The notes beneath the pieces were generated by a model that saw nothing but the letters and a program-made list of their open reading frames with translations, did no database searches and was not told the origin of the DNA. The translations under genes and the position numbers were made by a program. This document shows, in pieces, positions 1-8,986 of a stretch of 64,000 nucleotides of DNA. This DNA is from Pseudomonas sp. C2B4. GTDB taxonomy: Bacteria > Pseudomonadota > Gammaproteobacteria > Pseudomonadales > Pseudomonadaceae. Each line of letters opens with the position of its first letter. Position 1 is the first letter of the stretch. Where the stretch lies: the NCBI RefSeq assembly GCF_013359695.1, contig NZ_JABFMU010000002.1, positions 124,001-188,000 on the forward strand. The letters run 5' to 3'.

Positions 1-693
1 ACCCAACAAACCGTGGCCATGGCTCACGCCTGCGGCGTTTCGGTTGAAGGCGAGCTGGGCTGCCTGGGTTCGCTGGAAACCGGCATGGCCGGTGAAGAAG
101 ACGGCATCGGCGCCGAAGGCGTTCTGGACCACAGCCAGATGCTGACCGACCCGGAAGAAGCCGCTGACTTCGTCAAGCGCACTCAGGTCGATGCCCTGGC
201 CATCGCCATCGGCACCAGCCACGGCGCGTACAAGTTCACCAAGCCACCTACCGGTGACGTACTGGCGATCGATCGCATCAAGGAAATCCACAAGCGCATT
301 CCGAACACTCACCTGGTGATGCACGGTTCGTCTTCGGTTCCGCAAGAGTGGCTGGCGATCATCAACCAGTACGGCGGCGACATCAAAGAAACCTACGGCG
401 TTCCGGTTGAAGAAATCGTCGAAGGTATCAAGCACGGCGTGCGCAAGGTCAACATCGACACCGACCTGCGCCTGGCATCCACCGGTGCGATGCGTCGCCT
501 GATGGCCACCAACCCGAGCGAGTTCGACCCGCGTAAATTCTTCGGCGCCACCGTGACCGCCATGCGCGACGTGTGCATCGCACGTTACGAAGCCTTCGGC
601 ACCGCCGGCAACGCCTCGAAGATCAAGCCGATCTCCCTGGAAGGCATGTACCAGCGTTACCTGAAAGGTGAGTTGAACGCCAAGGTCAACTAA
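1..693 (+). CDS. fba: Fructose-bisphosphate aldolase, class II (C-terminal part, cut by window edge)
   Basis: Zn-dependent class II aldolase that interconverts fructose-1,6-bisphosphate with dihydroxyacetone phosphate and glyceraldehyde-3-phosphate in the cytoplasm. The reading frame is open from base 1, so the N-terminal third lies outside the window. Visible family motifs are VEGELG near the start, [22 protein letters not shown], and [13 protein letters not shown] near the C-terminus; the last is the substrate-phosphate-binding stretch of the Calvin-cycle subtype. The gene ends in KGELNAKVN and is followed by a hairpin terminator. In Pseudomonas it serves mainly gluconeogenesis, because 6-phosphofructokinase is absent (general knowledge of the genus). 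The assignment is firm; only the start is missing. Confidence 0.97.
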   Translation, partial: TQQTVAMAHACGVSVEGELGCLGSLETGMAGEEDGIGAEGVLDHSQMLTDPEEAADFVKRTQVDALAIAIGTSHGAYKFTKPPTGDVLAIDRIKEIHKRIPNTHLVMHGSSSVPQEWLAIINQYGGDIKETYGVPVEEIVEGIKHGVRKVNIDTDLRLASTGAMRRLMATNPSEFDPRKFFGATVTAMRDVCIARYEAFGTAGNASKIKPISLEGMYQRYLKGELNAKVN

Positions 694-714
694 GTCCTGA
701 GCGTTTGAGTCCCA

Positions 715-745
715 CAAAAAACCCGCAGAAATGCGGGTTTTTTTA
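715..745 (+). terminator. Rho-independent terminator of fba
   Basis: The arms AACCCGC and GCGGGTT enclose the loop AGAAAT, with an A-run before and a T-run after the stem. It begins about 22 nt after the fba stop and could act on both strands. Confidence 0.85.
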
Positions 746-777
746 TGGCCGAAGATTCACGGTCGGATGCGGTCATT

Positions 778-865
778 GTGGGAGCGGGCTTGCTCGCGAA
801 AGCGGTGGGTCAGCCGGCATCAATGTTGACGGTGAAACCGCATTCGCGAGCAGGCTCGCTCCCAC
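778..865. repeat. REPIN 1 (outward type, 88 bp)
   Basis: Two inverted copies of the 23-nt REP core lie 42 nt apart, in the order GTGGGAG..CGCGAA then TTCGCG..CCCAC. It ends 8 nt before the alginate lyase stop codon. Confidence 0.9.
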
Positions 866-873
866 ATAGATCA

Positions 874-1542
874 CTACTTATCGTGATCGATATCCAGCTT
901 GCTGAACGTCACTTTCCCGCCCTCGCTGGTGTACCCGGTGTTGTCCTGCACATACACCCCGGCCTTGAAGTACAGCGGCTTGTCGCGCCATGTCGCGCTG
1001 ATGTTGGTGTCCCACTGGTAACCCGCGGCGCTGATGCCGAGCGCGCCGCCAGGGCTGAGGTGGATGAGGTAGGAAAACTCGCGGTCCAGTTTCACGCCGG
1101 TGGCGATGGTGATGACCCGGCCTGCGTCGTCATCGGGGCGCATGCGTACTTTGGCGACGATGTTGCCGGTGGCCGTCTTGGTCTTGTACTGGTATTCGAC
1201 CTTCACCATTGGCTTCTGGCTGTTATAGGCGTGGATCTGACCGATGACGATCTTGCCCGAGCTTGGCACTTGATTGACCGCCAGGGTGGCACGCAGGGAA
1301 TTGTCGGCGTCGGGGTAGTACCAGTTTTTCAGTGTGCCGTTGCTGTAGGTTTCCCGCAGTTCGGTGCGAGGGTAGATGGCGTTTTCAGTGCGGGAGCCGG
1401 TCACCGGGGCCCAGAAAAACAGCGTGCCGGTGTCGGAATGAAAGTATTGATCCTTGAAGCCGTTAACCAGTTTGGAGGTTTCAACGGTGTACGGCGGATT
1501 GCCGACAGGAACGCTGAGGTTCCAGGATGCGAGGTCGATCAT
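874..1542 (-). CDS. Alginate lyase-like polysaccharide lyase, family PL7
   Basis: A 222-residue single-domain protein of the alginate_lyase2 (PL7) fold, which cleaves uronate polysaccharides by beta-elimination. All three PL7 signatures are present: RTELRE (residues about 59-64), IGQIHA (about 99-104) and YFKAGVY (about 195-201). These supply the catalytic Arg, Gln, His and Tyr. The start ATG at 1542 follows GGAAGC at normal spacing, and no signal peptide is visible, since the protein begins MIDLASWNLSVP. The gene is monocistronic and unlinked to the alginate biosynthesis cluster. The fold assignment is secure. The substrate (alginate or another polyuronate) and any route out of the cytoplasm cannot be read from sequence. 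Confidence 0.88.
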   Translation of the reverse strand: MIDLASWNLSVPVGNPPYTVETSKLVNGFKDQYFHSDTGTLFFWAPVTGSRTENAIYPRTELRETYSNGTLKNWYYPDADNSLRATLAVNQVPSSGKIVIGQIHAYNSQKPMVKVEYQYKTKTATGNIVAKVRMRPDDDAGRVITIATGVKLDREFSYLIHLSPGGALGISAAGYQWDTNISATWRDKPLYFKAGVYVQDNTGYTSEGGKVTFSKLDIDHDK

Positions 1543-1865
1543 GGGAAAAGCTTCCAGGGTTTTTGCAGCACGGACGTACCAGAAGCTCTAGCACGGGCCT
1601 TCGAGGGCGCTCTTTATAAGCGTAGGAGGCTTTTTTGTTAATGCTGGCCAGACAAAATGGGTGAAGTCAAAATCCTGTTAAAAGGCCATCTTCGCCGGTT
1701 TTAGCGGCCTCCAGATGTTACCGTTAGTCGGCAAACTAACGCATTGGTTAAATGATGGCGTACTGACACCTACTGCTTTAGTAGAACCCGGACTAGAGTG
1801 ATGGCACAGTATCTGTCCGGTTTTCACGAGAAACCGGCCTGACGTCCCGAACAAAGAGAAGCAGC
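1543..1865. other. Intergenic region between two divergent genes
   Basis: This 323-bp region lies between the alginate lyase gene (leftward) and the c-di-GMP gene (rightward), so it must hold both promoters. A short inverted repeat, CGTTAG..CTAACG, lies at 1722-1741. I see no convincing -35/-10 pair and no gene. Confidence 0.5.
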
Positions 1866-3989
1866 ATGGAATGCGCGCACCCCCCGCCAGATGAAGGCCG
1901 TTCAACGTTATTAATTGTCGACGATTACCCTGAGAACCTGCTCAGCATGCGCGCGTTGTTGCAGCGCCAGGACTGGCAGGTCATGACCGCAGCCTCAGGT
2001 TTCGAAGCCCTCGGTCTGTTGCTTGAGCACGATGTCGACCTGGTGCTGCTGGATGTGCAGATGCCGGGCATGGACGGTTTCGAAGTGGCACGCCTGATGC
2101 GCGGCAGCCAGCGGACCCGACTGACGCCGATCATTTTCCTGACCGCCAACGAGCAGTCCCAGGATGCGGTGATCAAGGGTTATGCCAGTGGCGCCGTGGA
2201 TTATCTGTTTAAACCGTTTGACCCGCAGATCCTCAAGCCCAAGGTCCAGGCCTTGCTCGAGCACCAGCGCAATCGACGGGCCTTGCAGCGCCTGAGCCAT
2301 GATCTGGAGGTTGCCCGCGCCTTCAATGCCTCGGTGCTGGACAATGCCGCCGAAGGCATCCTGGTGGTGAATGAGGAGGGCCTGATCCGCTTTGCCAATC
2401 CGGCGATGTCACGCCTGCTCAATGCCACCGTGCAAGAGTTGCAAGGGCGGATGTTCCTGGATTTCCTGCAAAAACCGCATATCCCGAACTGGGCCGACTC
2501 CGATTTGCTTGCTGGTTACAAACGCGGTGAAACCCTGCGCTTGCATGACGCTCTGCTGCGTACGGCCCCGGGTCAGCAGGTGCCGGTCGCGTTGTCCTGT
2601 GCACCATTGCCAAAGGAGCAGCAGGCAATGGTGGTGACAGTGCTGGACATGTCGGTCGTGCGCCACCTGCATCAGCAACTCGAATTCCAGGCGGTCACCG
2701 ACCCGCTGACCGGGTTGCTCAATCGTCGTGGCTTCTACCAGACCGTCGAAAACCTGCTGCTGCGCGGTGAGCGCTCCGACAGTGCCTGGGTCTTGATGTA
2801 TCTGGATCTGGACGGATTCAAGCGGGTCAATGATTCGCTCGGCCATGATGCCGGTGATCGGGTGCTGCGCTGGGTGTCCGAGCAGTTGAAGGCATGCCTG
2901 CGTCCATTCGATATCCTGGCGCGCATGGGGGGGGACGAATTCACGGCGTTGCTGGACCTGGAGTTTCCCGAACAAGCGGCCAAGATTGCCGAGAAGCTGA
3001 TAGAACGTGTGTCGATTTGCCAACAAATCGACGGCCTGGAAATGACCCTGGGCGCCAGTATCGGCATTGCCACGTTCCCGGATTGCGGGGCCAGCCTGGA
3101 CGGTTTGTTGCGGGCTTCCGACATCGCCATGTACGAAGCCAAACGTGCCGGTCGTCAGCAATACCGCTTCTACGATCACGAAATGAATGGCCGGGCACGC
3201 TCACGGCTGATGCTCGAAGAAAGCGTGCGCACAGCCATCGAAAACCGCGATTTCAGCCTGGTCTATCAGCCACAGGTGGCCATTGCCGGTGGCCAGATTC
3301 GCGGGTTCGAGGCGTTGTTGCGCTGGCAGCATCCGAGTGTCGGTGATGTGCCTCCGGGGCTGTTCTTGCCACTGCTGGAGGAAGCCCGGCTGATCAGTCG
3401 CCTGGCCAGCTGGATTTACCAGCGCGGTGCCGAGCAACGCAAAGCCTGGGGCACCCTGTTTGCCGAGGATCTGGTATTGGGTGTCAGCTTGAGCAGCACT
3501 CAGTTCGCCATGCCCAACCTTGTCACCGAGCTGCGCCAGGTGCTGGAGCGTCATGGCCTGCAGCCTCGACATCTGGAAGTGGAGGTGACGGAAGACGCCT
3601 TGACCCACAATCCGGAAGAAACCCGTAAACAGCTGCGTTTGCTGCGCAATCTGGGCGTCAGGGTGGCACTGGACGATTTCGGTTCCGGGCCGTGTTCGCT
3701 GGCTCATTTGCGCGACCTGGAACTGGACACCCTCAAACTCGACCGTCATTTGGTTGCCAGGCTGCCGCAGTCGTCGCGAGATGCTGCGCTGGTGCGCAAT
3801 GTGATCGGGCTTTGCAAGCAGTACGGGATGCTGGTGATCGCCGAAGGGGTGGAAACCGTGGCGCAGTACGAGTGGCTGCAAGCCAATGGCTGTGAGTATG
3901 TGCAGGGTTTTCTGGTGGCGCGGCCGATGATGGCCGAAGACATCGGTCACTTCGTGCAGCCCTTCGACTGGAGCGCGCTGACCCGCTGA
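1866..3989 (+). CDS. Response regulator with PAS, GGDEF and EAL domains (c-di-GMP turnover)
   Basis: A 707-residue soluble protein. An N-terminal receiver domain (residues about 14-130) has the acidic pair D19/D20 and phospho-acceptor D63 in LLDVQMPG. A PAS domain spans about 150-260. The diguanylate cyclase domain (about 275-440) has an intact GGDEF at 355-359 and an RPFD inhibitory site exactly five residues upstream. A C-terminal EAL domain (about 455-700) contains EALLRW, EVTED, LDDFGSG and AEGVET. The metal-binding Asn of the usual VNxS motif is Ser541 here (VSLS), so phosphodiesterase activity may be weakened. No sensor kinase is adjacent. The start ATG follows AGAGAAG. The domain content is certain; which activity dominates is inference. 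Confidence 0.93.
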   Translation: MECAHPPPDEGRSTLLIVDDYPENLLSMRALLQRQDWQVMTAASGFEALGLLLEHDVDLVLLDVQMPGMDGFEVARLMRGSQRTRLTPIIFLTANEQSQDAVIKGYASGAVDYLFKPFDPQILKPKVQALLEHQRNRRALQRLSHDLEVARAFNASVLDNAAEGILVVNEEGLIRFANPAMSRLLNATVQELQGRMFLDFLQKPHIPNWADSDLLAGYKRGETLRLHDALLRTAPGQQVPVALSCAPLPKEQQAMVVTVLDMSVVRHLHQQLEFQAVTDPLTGLLNRRGFYQTVENLLLRGERSDSAWVLMYLDLDGFKRVNDSLGHDAGDRVLRWVSEQLKACLRPFDILARMGGDEFTALLDLEFPEQAAKIAEKLIERVSICQQIDGLEMTLGASIGIATFPDCGASLDGLLRASDIAMYEAKRAGRQQYRFYDHEMNGRARSRLMLEESVRTAIENRDFSLVYQPQVAIAGGQIRGFEALLRWQHPSVGDVPPGLFLPLLEEARLISRLASWIYQRGAEQRKAWGTLFAEDLVLGVSLSSTQFAMPNLVTELRQVLERHGLQPRHLEVEVTEDALTHNPEETRKQLRLLRNLGVRVALDDFGSGPCSLAHLRDLELDTLKLDRHLVARLPQSSRDAALVRNVIGLCKQYGMLVIAEGVETVAQYEWLQANGCEYVQGFLVARPMMAEDIGHFVQPFDWSALTR

Positions 3990-4034
3990 ATTCGCTACAC
4001 TGGCGACCTGTTCGTCATGTGTGTTGCCGTTGCG

Positions 4035-4523
4035 ATGACCGCGTTGAAATACCTCCAGGCCTATCCCGCTACGTTGCAGGATCAAGTGCGCCAGCTGATC
4101 GCCGACGGTCGGCTGGGCGATTACTTGAGCCAGCGTTACCCGCAAAAGCACGAGGTGCAGAGCGACAAGGCGTTGTACACCTATGCGTTGGATCTCAAGC
4201 AGGAATACCTGCGTAATGCTCCGGCCATCGACAAGGTGCTGTTCGACAACCGCCTGGACCTGACCCACCGCGCCCTCGGCCTGCACACCACGATCTCGAG
4301 GGTGCAGGGCGGCAAACTCAAGGCCAAGAAGGAGATCCGCGTCGCCTCGCTGTTCAAGGAAGCGCCCGCCGAGTTTCTGAAAATGATCGTGGTGCACGAG
4401 TTGGCGCACTTCAAGGAATCCGATCACAACAAGGCGTTCTACAAACTGTGCGAGCACATGCTGCCGGGGTATCACCAGGTGGAGTTCGATGTGCGGGTGT
4501 ACCTGACCTGGCGGGATTTGTAG
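4035..4523 (+). CDS. YgjP-like M48-type zinc metallopeptidase domain protein
   Basis: A 162-residue protein of the YgjP/DUF45 family. The zinc motif HELAHFKESDH (HExxH plus a downstream His) is at about residues 118-128, followed by the family C-terminus FDVRVYLTWRDL. I chose the start at 4035 (MTALKYLQ) because the family usually begins there; an in-frame ATG at 4017 would add six residues, and neither has a strong ribosome site. The gene follows the c-di-GMP gene by about 45 nt and may be read through from it. The physiological substrate is unknown. Confidence 0.82.
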   Translation: MTALKYLQAYPATLQDQVRQLIADGRLGDYLSQRYPQKHEVQSDKALYTYALDLKQEYLRNAPAIDKVLFDNRLDLTHRALGLHTTISRVQGGKLKAKKEIRVASLFKEAPAEFLKMIVVHELAHFKESDHNKAFYKLCEHMLPGYHQVEFDVRVYLTWRDL

Positions 4524-4561
4524 GCACTGCCACGGTCTGCGAGCTTTTAAGGGAGCATTAG

Positions 4562-4858
4562 ATGGACGTAAGCAAGACCAAGAGCAGCTTCTACCGTCGC
4601 TTGTACGTGGCGTACCTGATCGACAGCGGGCTGGCCAGCAGCGTTCCGGCATTGACCGAAGTCACCGGGATGCCTCGGCGCACGGCCCAGGACACCATTG
4701 CCGCGTTGGCGGATCTGGATATTGTTTGTGAGTTCGAGCAGGAAGAGGGCGCGCGCAACCATGCCGGGCGCTATCGGATTCGTGGCTGGGGGGCGATTGA
4801 TCGGGGGTGGATCGAGCGTAATCTTCGGCAGATCAAGGCGGTGCTGGAGTATCCCTGA
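4562..4858 (+). CDS. Small winged-helix DNA-binding protein
   Basis: A 98-residue protein. The helix-turn-helix region is around residues 28-52 (VPALTEVTGMPRRTAQDTIA). It is followed by a wing-like segment with ARNHAGRYRI and a C-terminal helix with IERNLRQIKAVLEYP. AGGGAG precedes the ATG at good spacing. It lies 38 nt after the YgjP-like gene on the same strand and could be co-transcribed with it. It is probably a local transcription factor, but its target and signal are unknown. The architecture is inferred from sequence alone. Confidence 0.75.
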   Translation: MDVSKTKSSFYRRLYVAYLIDSGLASSVPALTEVTGMPRRTAQDTIAALADLDIVCEFEQEEGARNHAGRYRIRGWGAIDRGWIERNLRQIKAVLEYP

Positions 4859-4884
4859 GATTCTGTGGTTATTGATCTGACGTC

Positions 4885-4949
4885 TTCGCGAGCAGGCTCG
4901 CTCCCACAGTTGAAATGCATTCCAATGTGGGAGCGAGCCTGCTCGCGAA
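4885..4949. repeat. REPIN 2 (inward type, 65 bp)
   Basis: The REP cores are in the order TTCGCG..CCCAC then GTGGGAG..CGCGAA. It lies 26 nt after the winged-helix stop, between convergent genes. Confidence 0.9.
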
Positions 4950-4956
4950 GGGGTCC

Positions 4957-5409
4957 TTACTGACGCCGCATTCCTATGTGTGGAATACCATCCTCGACAA
5001 ACTCCTCACCCGCCACCTCAAACCCGTATCGCCCGTAATACCCCTGCAAATGCGCCTGGGCCGAGAGATAGATCGGCATGTCGGGCCAGTGTTTTTCCAC
5101 TTGCTTCAGCGCCTGAGCCATCAGCTCATGCCCCAGGCCCGTGCCTCGCGCCTGTGGCGCAATGATCACCCGACCGATCACCACGTCGCCGCCCTGCAGT
5201 TCGGGGTCGAGCAGGCGCAGATACGCCACCAGTCGATCCCCGTCCCAGGCCATCAAATGGCAGGTATCACCTTCCAGATCCTGGCCATCGATGTCTTGAT
5301 AGACGCATTTTTGCTCGACGACGAACACCTCGGCACGCAGCTGCAAAATGGCATACAGCTGTTCTTTACCCAGATCGCTGTGGTGTTTGCAGACCCATTC
5401 GATAGTCAT
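4957..5409 (-). CDS. elaA: ElaA-family GNAT N-acetyltransferase
   Basis: A 150-residue acetyl-CoA-dependent N-acetyltransferase matching ElaA in length and motifs: LRAEVFVVEQKCVYQDIDG near the N-terminus, VIGRVIIAPQARGTGLG (the acetyl-CoA pyrophosphate-binding loop) at about residues 78-94, and the C-terminal YYGRYGFEVAGEEF. I set the start at 5409 (MTIEWV) because AAGGA lies about 7 nt upstream; the frame is open further upstream but shows no family similarity there. The gene is monocistronic and convergent with the winged-helix gene. The natural substrate of ElaA is not established. Confidence 0.9.
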   Translation of the reverse strand: MTIEWVCKHHSDLGKEQLYAILQLRAEVFVVEQKCVYQDIDGQDLEGDTCHLMAWDGDRLVAYLRLLDPELQGGDVVIGRVIIAPQARGTGLGHELMAQALKQVEKHWPDMPIYLSAQAHLQGYYGRYGFEVAGEEFVEDGIPHIGMRRQ

Positions 5410-5664
5410 GTGCTGATTCCTTGAAAACGTCCCTGTGATGGTAAGCGCCCGAGCGATAGATGTCTTTATGGCGGAGAAATCTGTGATAAAGACCAAAATG
5501 CCATCATTCCATTCGCGCGCCGTTGTCTTCTTTGTGTAATCTGGAATCAAGCGATGTGCTGTGGCTTCAATGAGCTAACGTTTAGTGCCTGGGTGTGCCG
5601 GTAAGGGGCTTGGAGTTTTAGCTGAAAACACGTCGGGCAGCCCGCCCGCTAAGGATTTTCTAGC

Positions 5665-6402
5665 ATGCCGCGATTGCATCGAGCCTTTGCTTTGATTGGA
5701 TTGCTGTTGCTGTTCCAAACCGCGGCAGCGGAAAAACTGCGCCTGGTGGCTGATGCCTGGCCACCTTTTACCGACGCCACGCTGGTCAACGGCGGGTTGG
5801 CCACGGACATTGTCAGTACGGCTCTGGCGCGGGCCGGCTATGCCAGTGACTTCGAACAGGTGCCGTGGGCGAGGGCCTTGCTGGGTGTGGGCGAGGGGCG
5901 GTATGACGTGCTGGTCAACGCCTGGTATACCGAGGAACGCACCAAGCTCGGCAAGTTTTCCGGTGAGTACCTGATCAACCGGGTGCGCTTTATCAAGCGC
6001 AAGGATGCACCCATCGAATTCAACAATCTGCAGCAATTGCACACCTACCCAGTGGCGGTGGTGCGCGGTTATGCCTACTCACCGGCGTTCGATGACGATG
6101 CGTCGCTGCAGAAGGTTCCAGTCCACAGCTTCGCCATGGCCGTGCGCATGGTCGCCGCGGACAGGGTCAAGCTGACCCTGGAAGACGAATACGTCGCGCG
6201 TTATTACCTGGCCCGCGAATCCGCCAAAGTGCGCAATGCCGTGGAGTTCCTGCCCCAACCGCTGAGCGAGAACAGCCTGCACATCCTGGTCAGCCTGAAG
6301 AACCCCAAGCATGAACAGATCGTCGCCGGTTTCGATCGGGAGATTGCCAAGATGAAGGCGGACGGGAGTTATGAGCGGTTGATGAGGCAGCATGGGATGT
6401 AG
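5665..6402 (+). CDS. Periplasmic substrate-binding protein, SBP_bac_3 (amino-acid type)
   Basis: A 245-residue secreted protein with a clear signal peptide: MPRLHRAF, then a hydrophobic stretch ending in TAAAEK, with cleavage near residue 22. The mature part is a type-II periplasmic fold with LVADAWPPFTD at the start of lobe 1, then VLVNAWYTEER, and a C-terminal helix FDREIAKMKADGSYERLM typical of SBP_bac_3. AAGGA precedes the start. No permease or ATPase is adjacent, so it is an orphan binding protein that may serve a transporter elsewhere or act in sensing. The ligand cannot be read from sequence. Confidence 0.87.
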   Translation: MPRLHRAFALIGLLLLFQTAAAEKLRLVADAWPPFTDATLVNGGLATDIVSTALARAGYASDFEQVPWARALLGVGEGRYDVLVNAWYTEERTKLGKFSGEYLINRVRFIKRKDAPIEFNNLQQLHTYPVAVVRGYAYSPAFDDDASLQKVPVHSFAMAVRMVAADRVKLTLEDEYVARYYLARESAKVRNAVEFLPQPLSENSLHILVSLKNPKHEQIVAGFDREIAKMKADGSYERLMRQHGM

Positions 6403-6437
6403 GGCTGATCAGAGGTTGTGGTGCGGCTGATGGCCTC

Positions 6438-6511
6438 TTCGCGAGCAGGCTCGCTCCCACAGTGTTAAGTGGTGAATACAACTCCCCTGTGGGAGCGAGC
6501 CTGCTCGCGAA
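6438..6511. repeat. REPIN 3 (inward type, 74 bp)
   Basis: The cores TTCGCG..CCCAC and GTGGGAG..CGCGAA are separated by a spacer of about 28 nt. It lies 35 nt after the binding-protein stop, between convergent genes. Confidence 0.9.
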
Positions 6512-6537
6512 GAGGCCCGCCCGGACAGCGCAAAACC

Positions 6538-8721
6538 TCAATCCTCGCTCGTGTCCTTGATCAAATGCGCCGCCAGGGTCCGCAACGGCCCCAACTGCCG
6601 GCAGATCAGCGCCAGTTGCGTCTGCACCAACCGCTGGCCTTCATCGATTTCATCGGGCATCTGCTCCAGCTCATTGGCCAGCGCTTCTTCCTCATCACTT
6701 TGAATGGCAATGGCCGATTTACTCGACAGCCCCTGGGCGATTTCATCGATGCTGACGGCCAGTTTGGCGCCGGCCTCCTCAATCAAGTGTTCGCGCACCT
6801 CCGGTGGCAACTGGATTTCCCGGTGCGCGCCCAAGCCAGACAAGTAACTGAGCAGCGTGTGTGACAGCACCAGGAAGCGGAAGCCCACGTCCGCTTCCTT
6901 ACGGAAATGCCCTGGCTCCATCAGCATGTTGGCCAGGGTGGTCGACAGTGCCGCGTCGGCGTTGTGCGCGTTGCGTCGGGCCAGGCGATAGGCCAGGTCG
7001 TCGCTCTTGCCGGCGGCGTATTGCTGCATGATCTGACGCAGGTAAATGCTGTTGCAGGCCAGGGTGTTGGCCAGCACTTTGTTCAGGCGCCGTCCCTGCC
7101 AGTCCGGCAGGAACAGGAATACGGCAAGGCCGGCGATCAGGCTGCCGAGCAAGGTATCGAACAGCCGTGGCACGAACAGTCCGTAACCGTCGCCCACCTG
7201 GTTGAAGCAGAACAGCACCATCAGGGTGATCGCTGCCGTCGCCAGGGTGTAGCGGGTGGTGCGGTTGGTAAAGAACACCACCCCGGCGGCAATCGCGAAG
7301 CATGACTGGATCAGCGGGTTGGGGAACAGGTCGAACAGCGCCCAGGCCAGGGTCAGGCCGATGGCGGTGCCGATGATCCGCTGACCGAGCTTGCGCCGGG
7401 TGGCGCCGTAGTTCGGTTGGCAGACGAACAGCGTGGTGAGGATGATCCAGTAGCCCTGGGACGGGTGGATCAAATGCACCATCGCGTAGCCGATGCTCAA
7501 GGCCAGGGGCAAGCGCAGGGCGTGGCGGAACAGCAGCGACGTCGGCGTCAGCTGCGTGCGCAGGCGTACCCAGACGTCCTTGAGGTTGCGCGGCGAGCGG
7601 TCGAGCAGGCTGCTGTCGGTGGCGTCGGCCAGGGCATCGGGGTTGCTGGCGTCGCTGAGCAAGCGGTCGAGGGTGCCAAGATTCGCCGCCAGCGCTCGCA
7701 ACGAACGCAGCAAGCCGCGCCAGGCTGGGTTGCTCTGGATGCGCAGGTGTTCAAGGGAGGCGTGCAGATCGCCCAGGGCTTCGGCGAAGCTGGCGTCATA
7801 GACGAACGGCTGGCGCATCTGGATCGACTCGGCCAGCGCCCGACAGGCCTTGCCCTGCTGGCGCAGCAGGCGCTGGCAGCGGAACAGCACATCGCTGTGG
7901 AAAAACGCCTCGGCCAGGGCGTTGTAAGGGTAGTGCGAGGAGCTGGCGCGCTCGTGGATGTCCTGGGCGAGGAAGTACAGTTTCAGGTAACGGCTGACTT
8001 TCGAGCCCGGTCTGCCGTTGCCGACCCGGTGCAGGATGATTTCCTTGGCGGCGTTGAGTGCCGCAACCACGCGACCATTCTGTTGCGCCAGTTCCAACCG
8101 CCGCGCTTCCACGTCCATCTGCCGGATCGGCTCGAACAGTGACGACTTCAATTTCAGGTAATAACCCAGTTCCCGGAACAGCCGCGCCAGGCTTTGCTGC
8201 ACCGGCTGATTGGAAAACAGCGCCTGCCACAGCACCGAGAGCAAGCCGTACCAGGCCGCCCCCGCCACCAGCAGCACCGGTTCGTGCCAGACGTCGGTCA
8301 CCGCGCCACCGCGCTGGTCCACGCCGATCATGGTGTAGACCGACAGGATCAGCGTCGCCGAGGCAATCGCGCCATAGCGTTCGCCCAAGGCTCCGAGCAT
8401 GGTCAGGCAGAAGGCGGCGAGTGCGAAGGCGATGATGAAAAAGATGGGGTAGGGGAACAGCAGTTCGACCGACAGCGCGGCGACCAGGAAACACACCAGC
8501 GTCACGGCCAGCGCATTGAGTCGACCCTGCCAACTGTCGTCGGTCTCGGCCAGGGCGCTGGCGATAATCCCCAGGAACAACGGGATCAGCAGCCCCATTT
8601 CATCCTGATACCAACACAGCGCCATGGTGCCGGTCAGGGCGATGAACACCCGCACGCTGTAGCTGAATTTATCCAGCGCCCAAAGGCGACGCAGAGACTG
8701 ACGGAACGAGGTCGATGACAT
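6538..8721 (-). CDS. yccS: YccS-family inner-membrane protein (FUSC-like)
   Basis: A 727-residue protein with the duplicated layout of the YccS/FUSC family. A first hydrophobic block (about residues 20-160) has several membrane segments, then comes a long soluble region (about 165-390), a second hydrophobic block (about 395-520), and a soluble C-terminal tail. Family signatures are WALDKFSYSVRVFIAL at the N-terminus and HPSQGYWIILTTLFVCQPNYGATRRK before the second block. Related proteins (AaeB, YhfK) are suspected or known efflux components, but YccS itself has no proven substrate. It is monocistronic. Confidence 0.9.
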   Translation of the reverse strand: MSSTSFRQSLRRLWALDKFSYSVRVFIALTGTMALCWYQDEMGLLIPLFLGIIASALAETDDSWQGRLNALAVTLVCFLVAALSVELLFPYPIFFIIAFALAAFCLTMLGALGERYGAIASATLILSVYTMIGVDQRGGAVTDVWHEPVLLVAGAAWYGLLSVLWQALFSNQPVQQSLARLFRELGYYLKLKSSLFEPIRQMDVEARRLELAQQNGRVVAALNAAKEIILHRVGNGRPGSKVSRYLKLYFLAQDIHERASSSHYPYNALAEAFFHSDVLFRCQRLLRQQGKACRALAESIQMRQPFVYDASFAEALGDLHASLEHLRIQSNPAWRGLLRSLRALAANLGTLDRLLSDASNPDALADATDSSLLDRSPRNLKDVWVRLRTQLTPTSLLFRHALRLPLALSIGYAMVHLIHPSQGYWIILTTLFVCQPNYGATRRKLGQRIIGTAIGLTLAWALFDLFPNPLIQSCFAIAAGVVFFTNRTTRYTLATAAITLMVLFCFNQVGDGYGLFVPRLFDTLLGSLIAGLAVFLFLPDWQGRRLNKVLANTLACNSIYLRQIMQQYAAGKSDDLAYRLARRNAHNADAALSTTLANMLMEPGHFRKEADVGFRFLVLSHTLLSYLSGLGAHREIQLPPEVREHLIEEAGAKLAVSIDEIAQGLSSKSAIAIQSDEEEALANELEQMPDEIDEGQRLVQTQLALICRQLGPLRTLAAHLIKDTSED

Positions 8722-8865
8722 GAAGTGCGAGGGCCTTCCGAGGCGATGCCGCTAAATTGAGCCAGTAATGACGCCGACGCAATGGCGGCGATCACATCCG
8801 ACAGCAAAATCTGTTCCTTTACCGAACAACCCCCGCCTCAATTTTTTAGACAGGCAAAGAAACCT

Positions 8866-8953
8866 GTGGGAGCTGGCTTGCCAGCGATGGCGGTCTGACA
8901 GTCAACACAGATGTTGAATGTACTGACCTCATCGCTGGCAAGCCAGCTCCCAC
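8866..8953. repeat. REPIN 4 (variant core GTGGGAGCTGGCTTGCCAGC)
   Basis: A REP doublet of a different sequence class. The arms GTGGGAGCTGGCTTGCCAGC and its complement are about 45 nt apart. It lies 33 nt after the flavoprotein stop and upstream of yccS. Confidence 0.88.
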
Positions 8954-8986
8954 AGGGATTGCATTTCAGATTAGAGAAGTGTGGCG

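Noticed and set aside
1678..1905. 75-codon minus-strand frame upstream of the c-di-GMP gene
   Set aside because: It overlaps the divergent promoter region and the start of a well-supported gene, and resembles no family.
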